11,911 bases of DNA from Natrialbaceae archaeon Tc-Br11_E2g1. GTDB lineage: Archaea > Halobacteriota > Halobacteria > Halobacteriales > Natrialbaceae. Both the position numbers and the translations under genes were made by a program. The stretch covers positions 1 to 11,911 of the forward strand of contig LKNC01000063.1 of NCBI GenBank assembly GCA_001564255.1. Reading direction: 5' to 3'. This document shows, piece by piece, positions 7,494 through 11,911 of the stretch. The stretch's first letter is position 1, and every line of letters begins with the position of its first letter. The notes under the pieces are model-generated. The model made no database searches and was not told the DNA's origin. It saw only the letters and a list, made by a program, of their open reading frames with translations.

Positions 7494-7687
7494 CGAGTGA
7501 CACCCCGCACGATCGTCGTTGGGTCGTGGCCGTCGACCGACCGCCGTGTCCACAGTCCTCGGCTGGAGACACACTCGACCCCCGTCGATCGCGTCTCGAG
7601 ACACTGTACAGCAGGTCCGGACGATCGGACCGAATCACCCCGCTTCGTCGGTAACTTCAGGGAGGTTCCCGTCGGGACAGCGTTCAT
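7490..7687 (-). CDS. Doubtful 65-codon ORF ahead of the ATPase (possible leader ORF)
   Basis: In favour: its ATG (7685-7687) lies about 30 bases after a good BRE/TATA element at 7716-7728. Its TGA (7490-7492) overlaps the ATPase ATG in the same ATGA arrangement used between the other operon genes. Against: the product (starting MNAVPTGTSLKLPTKRGDSV) is basic, with about 10 Lys/Arg to 5 Asp/Glu, whereas real proteins here are strongly acidic. Its third-codon GC is only about 69%, and it resembles nothing I know. It may be a translated leader that couples ribosomes to the ATPase start, or simply an untranslated 5' leader of about 195 bases that happens to be open. I favour the second slightly. 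Confidence 0.25.
   Translation of the reverse strand: MNAVPTGTSLKLPTKRGDSVRSSGPAVQCLETRSTGVECVSSRGLWTRRSVDGHDPTTIVRGVTR
7667..7677. repeat. 11-base palindrome just downstream of the importer transcription start
   Basis: TCCCG-T-CGGGA is a perfect inverted repeat with a 1-base centre. It is placed about 13-23 bases inside the predicted importer transcript, a position where a repressor or a small RNA hairpin could act. It is short, so chance is a real possibility. Confidence 0.3.
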
Positions 7688-7715
7688 ACCGGTAGATGGT
7701 TTCAGGACACGGTTG

Positions 7716-7728
7716 TAAATGTGTTTTC
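7716..7728 (-). promoter_or_regulatory. Probable promoter of the ABC importer operon
   Basis: The minus strand reads GAAAACACATTTA: BRE GAAAA, four bases, then a TTTA core, nearly the same layout as the SRP19 promoter (GAAAAGCGTTTA). The core centred near 7718 predicts a start near 7690. That is next to the ATG of the small ORF at 7687 and about 197 bases before the ATPase. No TATA-like element lies 25-30 bases before the ATPase ATG itself. Confidence 0.6.
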
Positions 7729-7820
7729 CTCAGGGCACATATGGCGACACCGTCGCGGCTTTGTTTACGATCACGGTTCGATAGCCGTTCTCCGTTCCCG
7801 AACACACATTCGAGTCCGGT

Positions 7821-7844
7821 GAACCGTGGTCCGGACAGCGGTTC
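7821..7844. repeat. Imperfect 24-base palindrome downstream of the SsnA-like gene
   Basis: The arms GAACCGTGGTCC and GGACAGCGGTTC pair at 10 of 12 positions with no loop. It lies about 90 bases after the SsnA-like stop and about 100 bases before the importer promoter. It could be an operator for a dimeric regulator or a transcript-end structure; no T-run follows. The right arm is echoed at 7675-7685 (GGACAGCGTTC, one base shorter). Confidence 0.4.
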
Positions 7845-7932
7845 CGTGTGACGGACCGTCCTCACGGGATCGACTCGGCCGACTGGTCGGCGTCGTCCGG
7901 ACCCCCGTGGCCAGTCCGATTCCTGACGGCGA

Positions 7933-9231
7933 TCACAACCGCTCCCAGAGAGCAGCGCTCGCCTCGCCGACGGCGGTCATCGTCGAGTCGTCGACCCCCG
8001 AGACGCCCCTGCCGGGTTCGTAGACGACGTCACCGCCGACGATCGTCCTGGTGATATCACCCCGACTCGCCGCGCTGACCACGTAGTGGGAGGCGTTCTC
8101 CGGTGTGATCGGGTTCGGGCCCAACTCGAGGGTGACGAAGTCGGCACACTTCCCGGGTTCGATACTGCCGATCCGGTCGTCCATCCCCATCACGGCGGCG
8201 CTCCCGATCGTGGCCCACTCGAGTGCGGTCGGCCCGTCGAAGCCACTCGGGTTCCGTTGTTTCAGCTTGTGGATGCCGACCGCCGTCCGCATCGTTTCGA
8301 ACATGTCCGGATCCCAGCCGTCGTCGCCGAGACCGATCGTCACTCCCTGTTCGGCCATCGTTTCGACGTCCGCGATCCCGACGGCGTTGTTCGTGTTCGA
8401 GTAGGGGTTGTGTGCGACGGCCACGTCGTTGGCCGCGAGGACCTCGATCTCGCCCTCGGTCGTGTGCACACAGTGGGCGGCGATGACGTCGGCCTCGAAA
8501 AAGCCCATCGACTCCAGGGCGTACACCGGCCGTTCACCGTAGGTTTCCAGCGACCGGTCGACGTCGACTTCGCCCTCCTCGAGGTGGATCTGGATCGGTC
8601 GATCCGCGGTGGTCGCACGCTCGACACACTCCTCGACGATCGGTTCCGTGTTCGTAAACAGGGTGTGAAGACAGTAGTGACCGGTCACCCGGTCGTACTC
8701 GGCTTCGTGTTCCTCGATGAACGCCCGGTTCTCCTCGAGGCCGGCGATCGCCTCCTCGGTCGAGTTTCTGGCCGTCGTCTCGAAGGCGATCAGTCCCCGG
8801 ATCGGCGTCCGTGAGACACCGTCGGCGACGGCCTCGAGACCGCCCGGAAGCGTGTTCGGCCCGGAGTAGTTGTCACAGAAGGCGGTGACGCCGGCCTCGA
8901 GCATTTCCGCGCACGATCCGACCGCGGAGAGTCGGGCGGTCTCCTCGGTGAAGGCCTCGTCGACGTTCCACCAGATCTCCTGGAGGGCCTCGTGAAAGCT
9001 TTCGGGAGCGGCCGTGATCGGTGCCCCACGGATGGGGAGCGCGTACATGTGGGTGTGGCAGTTGACCAGTCCCGGAATAACGACCTCCGAGCGGGCATCG
9101 ACGACGTCGTCCCCGGACGCGTAGCCGTCTTCGATTCCGACGATTTCGCCGTCGTCGACGATCACGTGGACTGCTTCTTTGACCTCACGCTCGTCGTTCA
9201 TCGTGACGAGTATACCGGCGTTGAGTTTCAC
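7933..9231 (-). CDS. ssnA: SsnA-like aminohydrolase (amidohydrolase superfamily, nucleobase/purine metabolism), 432 aa
   Basis: Metal-dependent deaminase/hydrolase of the TrzN-SAH deaminase-SsnA group. Numbered from the GTG start, the metal and catalytic residues are His59 and His61 (NCHTHM), His216 with Glu219 (IHLEE), His253 (AAHCVH), His274 in AHNPYSNTNN, and Asp304 in GLGDDGWDPDMF. From memory of the family, several stretches match SsnA better than MTA/SAH deaminase. These are the IWWNVDEAFTEET region (87-98), FETTARN (150-156), SNTNNAVG (278-285) and the DMFETMR block (309-315), where MTA/SAH deaminases normally have a TDG-A-S-N motif. SsnA enzymes occur in bacterial purine-degradation clusters; the exact substrate here is unknown. 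The GTG at 9229-9231 gives the family N-terminus MKLNAGILVTM and lies 28 bases after a TATA box. An in-frame ATG at 9312 would put that box inside the gene. It is divergent from the cyclic amidohydrolase. Confidence 0.82.
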   Translation of the reverse strand: MKLNAGILVTMNDEREVKEAVHVIVDDGEIVGIEDGYASGDDVVDARSEVVIPGLVNCHTHMYALPIRGAPITAAPESFHEALQEIWWNVDEAFTEETARLSAVGSCAEMLEAGVTAFCDNYSGPNTLPGGLEAVADGVSRTPIRGLIAFETTARNSTEEAIAGLEENRAFIEEHEAEYDRVTGHYCLHTLFTNTEPIVEECVERATTADRPIQIHLEEGEVDVDRSLETYGERPVYALESMGFFEADVIAAHCVHTTEGEIEVLAANDVAVAHNPYSNTNNAVGIADVETMAEQGVTIGLGDDGWDPDMFETMRTAVGIHKLKQRNPSGFDGPTALEWATIGSAAVMGMDDRIGSIEPGKCADFVTLELGPNPITPENASHYVVSAASRGDITRTIVGGDVVYEPGRGVSGVDDSTMTAVGEASAALWERL

Positions 9232-9255
9232 AGTACGTGTCTCGAATCCATCACT

Positions 9256-9268
9256 CAAAAAACTATCC
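9256..9268 (-). promoter_or_regulatory. Promoter of the SsnA-like gene (leaderless GTG start)
   Basis: The minus strand reads GGATAGTTTTTTG; the T-rich core is centred near 9259, 28 bases before the GTG at 9231. This supports a leaderless mRNA and decides the start codon. It faces away from the plus-strand promoter at 9322-9327. Confidence 0.7.
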
Positions 9269-9321
9269 CCGGTTTCGTGAACATCCAACGCGGGACGGGG
9301 GCGAGACGCCATCCTGAACGG

Positions 9322-9327
9322 TTATTA
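9322..9327 (+). promoter_or_regulatory. Promoter of the cyclic amidohydrolase gene (leaderless)
   Basis: TTATTA within GAACGGTTATTAGCGG is centred 27-28 bases before the ATG at 9352. The spacing fits a leaderless transcript. About 55 bases separate it from the divergent SsnA-gene promoter, room for a shared regulator, though I find no clear palindrome there. Confidence 0.65.
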
Positions 9328-9351
9328 GCGGCGAGAGTAAACAGACGTCCG

Positions 9352-10689
9352 ATGACTGACTGTCTCGTTACCGACGCCAGGCTCGTGACCGAACCCGGGC
9401 TCACTCGAGGCGCGATCGCGATCGAGGACGGTTCGATCACTGCGATCGGACCGTCGGTGTCCGCGTCGGGGGCCGACACCGTCATCGATGCCGAGGGGAT
9501 GGTCGCGCTGCCGGGTGCGGTCGACGGGCATACGCATATGGACGATCCGGCGCTGTTTCCGGACGGCATCGACATGGCGTCTCAGACGGCAAGCGCGGTC
9601 GCCGGTGGGGTCACGACCGTCATCGAGTTACCGACCCAGACGCCGGTCACTACCCCGGAAGCCGTCCGGGAGAAACGACGGCGGTGTGAGTCCCGGGCAC
9701 ACGTCGACTTCGGCCTCGTCGCCGGCAATTTTCAGGAACCGGACGTCGACGTGACCGGCCTCCTCGAGGCCGGGGTACCGGAGTGTAAGACATTCACCTC
9801 GGAGCCCTACCGGGCCGACGACGGGACGATCCTGTCGCTCATGGACGCCGTCGGTGACGCCGGCGGACGCATGCGCGTCCACTGTGAGACACAGGCGCTC
9901 ATCGAGCGGGCACGGGCCGACCTCGAGGGGACCGACCCCGAACTGTACCCCAGATCACGGCCACTCGAGGCGGAACTCGAGGCCATCAGTCGAATGGGGT
10001 GGTTCGCCGAGGCGGCCGGCTGTCCGCTGTACGTCGTTCACATCTCGAGTGGGACGGGTGCCGTCGTCGCGGACCGGTTCAAATCCCGGGCGACGGTGCC
10101 GGTAACGCTCGAGACCTGTCCGCAGTATCTCGCCTTTTCGACGGCCGACGTGCCCGAGAAGGGACCGTTCCTGAAAGTCGACCCCAGCCTGAAGTCGCCG
10201 GCCGAACGCGAGCGACTGTGGGAGGCGGTCGCCGACGGGACGATCGACTGTCTCGGCACGGACCACTTCCCGACGTATCGGGCGAACCGCGAAACCGGGT
10301 GGGAGGATATCTGGGAACCGTACGCCGGCTTGCCGGGTGTCGAGACGCTGGTCGAGTTCCTCGCGAGCGAGGGCGTCGAGGCCGGCCGGATCTCCTGGCC
10401 ACGACTCGTCGAACTGCTCTGTACGACCCCGGCGAGGAAAGCCGGCGTCTACCCGGCGAAGGGATCACTCGCCGTCGGTACGGACGCCGATATCGTCTTG
10501 CTTCGCAACGACCCCTACGAGGTCGAGGCGTCGTCGCTCGCGTACAACGGCGGCTGGACGCCCTACGAGGGGCGAGAGTGGACCTGGCGTGTCGATACGG
10601 TCATCACCGACGGTACGGTCGCCGCACGGGACCACACCGTCTACACCGCCCCTGGCGACGGTTCGTTTCTGCCACGTGGCCGAACGTGA
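9352..10689 (+). CDS. Cyclic amidohydrolase, hydantoinase/allantoinase/dihydroorotase family, 445 aa
   Basis: Binuclear metal enzyme that hydrolyses a cyclic amide bond, as in hydantoins, dihydropyrimidines or allantoin. All metal ligands are visible: His60 and His62 in VDGHTHMDDP, the carboxylated Lys146 in ECKTFTS, His177 in RVHCET, His230 in YVVHISSG, and the catalytic Asp304 in LGTDHFPT. The ETCPQYL motif (254-260) and a C-terminal block GGWTPYEGREWTWRVDTV favour the hydantoinase/allantoinase side over true pyrimidine-biosynthetic dihydroorotase. The full TIM barrel and the flanking beta-sandwich (ends LAVGTDADIVLLR) are present; the length is normal. ATG 9352 is supported by the promoter 28 bases upstream; the longer open frame would run through the divergent gene. 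It shares a control region with the SsnA-like gene, which suggests one pathway. Substrate is not decided by sequence. Confidence 0.87.
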   Translation: MTDCLVTDARLVTEPGLTRGAIAIEDGSITAIGPSVSASGADTVIDAEGMVALPGAVDGHTHMDDPALFPDGIDMASQTASAVAGGVTTVIELPTQTPVTTPEAVREKRRRCESRAHVDFGLVAGNFQEPDVDVTGLLEAGVPECKTFTSEPYRADDGTILSLMDAVGDAGGRMRVHCETQALIERARADLEGTDPELYPRSRPLEAELEAISRMGWFAEAAGCPLYVVHISSGTGAVVADRFKSRATVPVTLETCPQYLAFSTADVPEKGPFLKVDPSLKSPAERERLWEAVADGTIDCLGTDHFPTYRANRETGWEDIWEPYAGLPGVETLVEFLASEGVEAGRISWPRLVELLCTTPARKAGVYPAKGSLAVGTDADIVLLRNDPYEVEASSLAYNGGWTPYEGREWTWRVDTVITDGTVAARDHTVYTAPGDGSFLPRGRT

Positions 10690-10865
10690 TCGCCGGCCCG
10701 TTCGGAGAGGTCGCCGGCACCGACCTCCGACGGACCGTCCACCGACCGAGTCGTTTTGCCATCCGTTCATAATACGGGCGATCTTCCGACGGACGTGTTC
10801 TCGTCTGTCGGTTCGACGGTCGAGTGTTCTCACACACCGGACGGATGTGGACGCCCGAAGGCGAG

Positions 10866-10872
10866 CGTTTAT
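10866..10872 (+). promoter_or_regulatory. Promoter of the threonine-synthase-like gene (leaderless)
   Basis: GCGTTTA at 10865-10871, preceded by CGAAGGCGA, has its TTTA core 27-30 bases before the ATG at 10898. A second AT-rich box, TTCATAATAC (10767-10776), lies upstream but has no convincing gene at the matching distance. Confidence 0.65.
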
Positions 10873-10897
10873 GTGCGGCCGTCCGAATGCTGTTATC

Positions 10898-11911
10898 ATG
10901 GCGATGGACCACGTACAAACCCTGGAGTGTACGATCTGTGGCGAAACCTATGACCCCGATCAGGTGATCTACACCTGTGAGAACGAACCCGGCGTCTCCG
11001 GCATTCTCGAGGTGAAATACGATTACGACGTTATTCAGGAAAAGTTCGACGCCGACCTCGACGGCAACATCGACAGTCAGTGGAAGTACGAGGCGTTCCT
11101 CCCCGTCGACGACGAGGCCGAAATCGTGACGTTGAACGAGGGCGGGACGGATCTGTTCGACGCCCCCAATCTGAGCGAGGAACTCGGCGTCACGACACTG
11201 GTCAAAGACGACGGCCGCAACCCGACGGGCTGTTTCAAAGACCGCGCGAGTTCGATCGCCGTAACCAAGGCCAAACACGCCGGCCGCGAGGTCATCACGT
11301 GTGCCTCGACCGGCAACGCCGCGGCCTCGCTGTCCGGGTATGCCGCTCGAGGCGGCCTCGACTGTCGCATCTTCGTCCCGGGTGATGCCCCCGCCGGCAA
11401 ACTCGCCCAGCCGCTGGTGTACGGAGCCGACGTCCTCGCCGTAAAGGGCACCTACGACGAGGCCTACGACCTGAGCGTCGAAGTCACGGAGGAGTACGGC
11501 TGGTACAACCGCAACGCGGCGATCAACCCCTTCCAGGTCGAGGGGAAACGAACCGTCGGCCACGAACTCGCCGAACAGTCGAACGTCCGCGGGGAGATCC
11601 CGGACTGGGTCGTCTTCTCGATGGGCGACGGCTGTACGATCGCCGGGGCGTGGAAAGGCTTCAAGGAGTTCTACGAACTCGGCTACGTCGAGGACACCCC
11701 GAAGATGCTCGGCGTCCAGGCCGACGGCGCACCGGCGATCCACGAGACCTTCCACGGCCACGACGACGTCGACGACATCGCCGAGACGCTGGCAGACAGC
11801 ATCGCCGTCGGTCGACCGCGGAACACGATCAAAGCCTGTCGGGCACTCGAGGAAAGCGGCGGGACGTCGCTACTGGTCGACGACGAATCGATTCTCGAGG
11901 CGGAGAAACTC
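10898..11911 (+). CDS. thrC: Threonine synthase or threonine-synthase-like PLP enzyme, first 338 codons, cut by window edge
   Basis: Fold-type II PLP enzyme. Threonine synthase converts O-phosphohomoserine to threonine. The N-terminus carries the archaeal ThrC zinc-ribbon-like start CTICGETYDPDQVIYTC (Cys11, Cys14, Cys27) followed by GILEVKYDYD. The Schiff-base lysine is Lys114 in NPTGCFKDRAS, where most threonine synthases have NPTGSFKDR. STGNAAAS (about 137-144) is the substrate and cofactor asparagine loop. The phosphate-binding loop reads SMGDGCTIAG (241-250), where typical ThrC has a GNAGN-type loop, so this may be a divergent paralogue. ATG 10898 fits the leaderless promoter; the second ATG (10904) is a minor alternative. 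The last quarter of the protein is outside the window. It could be the cell's main ThrC or a related lyase serving the neighbouring nucleobase genes. Confidence 0.8.
   Translation, partial: MAMDHVQTLECTICGETYDPDQVIYTCENEPGVSGILEVKYDYDVIQEKFDADLDGNIDSQWKYEAFLPVDDEAEIVTLNEGGTDLFDAPNLSEELGVTTLVKDDGRNPTGCFKDRASSIAVTKAKHAGREVITCASTGNAAASLSGYAARGGLDCRIFVPGDAPAGKLAQPLVYGADVLAVKGTYDEAYDLSVEVTEEYGWYNRNAAINPFQVEGKRTVGHELAEQSNVRGEIPDWVVFSMGDGCTIAGAWKGFKEFYELGYVEDTPKMLGVQADGAPAIHETFHGHDDVDDIAETLADSIAVGRPRNTIKACRALEESGGTSLLVDDESILEAEKL

Larger units (their letters stand above)
7688..7932. other. Gene-free gap between the SsnA-like gene and the importer operon
   Basis: Together with 7494-7687 this forms a spacer of about 440 bases between two genes on the minus strand. 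It holds the importer promoter (7716-7728) and the palindrome at 7821-7844. Reading all frames I find no acidic, family-like protein. Local AT content is higher (for example around 7706-7775), as expected for regulatory DNA. I see no trace of a lipoprotein signal peptide or BMP-domain remnant. Confidence 0.6.

Noticed and set aside
7494..7604. Upstream in-frame extension of the ATPase
   Set aside because: The extra 37 residues have no similarity to the family, while ATG 7493 gives the usual N-terminus just before the first ABC domain.
10756..10953. Small cysteine-containing ORF ahead of the PLP enzyme, with an AT-rich box about 25 bases before an internal GTG (10795)
   Set aside because: It overlaps the PLP gene by 56 bases and covers that gene's promoter. 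The cysteines do not form a clear zinc-finger spacing and the composition is not acidic.
10604..11761. Long open frame (385 codons) on the minus strand opposite the threonine-synthase-like gene
   Set aside because: It is the mirror of a real gene with GC-ending codons. Its C-terminal part is arginine-rich and matches no family, while the plus strand has intact PLP-enzyme motifs and a promoter.
1..11911. Very frequent CTCGAG hexamers across the window
   Set aside because: This reflects the common Leu-Glu codon pair CTC GAG and general haloarchaeal codon use, not a repeat family or regulatory array.
1..11911. Mobile elements, CRISPR arrays, tRNA or rRNA genes
   Set aside because: I looked for transposase motifs, terminal inverted repeats, regularly spaced repeats and tRNA arms in the gaps and found none.

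Overview
The window comes from a halophilic archaeon (class Halobacteria). The DNA is GC-rich with GC-ending codons. The predicted proteins are strongly acidic. Several genes start within a few bases of the expected transcription start, 26-28 bases after an archaeal BRE/TATA element, so their mRNAs are probably leaderless. The gene set (archaeal topoisomerase I, SRP19, Gar1, archaeal presenilin homologue) is archaeal. I cannot name the genus.

Layout. Positions 1-859 (minus) hold the N-terminal part of DNA topoisomerase I (topA), cut by the window edge. From 1138 to 2694 (plus) lie SRP19, Gar1 (overlapping SRP19 by one base) and a GxGD-type intramembrane aspartyl protease of the presenilin/signal peptide peptidase family. 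A soluble PAS-domain histidine kinase (2725-3732, minus) converges on the protease. Positions 3827-7493 (minus) are a tight three-gene ABC importer operon, ATPase then two permeases, with 4-base ATGA overlaps. It belongs to the nucleoside/purine (NupOPQ-like) branch of the sugar-type importers. The usual BMP-type binding lipoprotein is not present in the window.

A gap of about 440 bases contains a good promoter, a doubtful 65-codon ORF coupled to the ATPase, and an imperfect 24-base palindrome. Two divergent amidohydrolase genes follow: an SsnA-like aminohydrolase (7933-9231, minus) and a hydantoinase/allantoinase-type cyclic amidohydrolase (9352-10689, plus). A threonine-synthase-like PLP enzyme (10898 to the window end, plus) comes last and is cut by the edge.

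How they fit together. The first third is housekeeping: DNA topology, protein targeting, RNA modification and membrane proteolysis. The region from 3827 to 10689 reads as an accessory nucleobase module. The importer would bring in a purine, pyrimidine or nucleoside, the SsnA-like enzyme would deaminate or hydrolyse it, and the cyclic amidohydrolase would open a ring amide. In enterobacteria, ssnA and a hydantoinase gene sit in a purine-degradation cluster that also encodes a PLP-dependent lyase, so the PLP enzyme at the right edge may belong to this module. That last link is inference. No tRNA, rRNA, CRISPR array, insertion sequence or integrase was seen.
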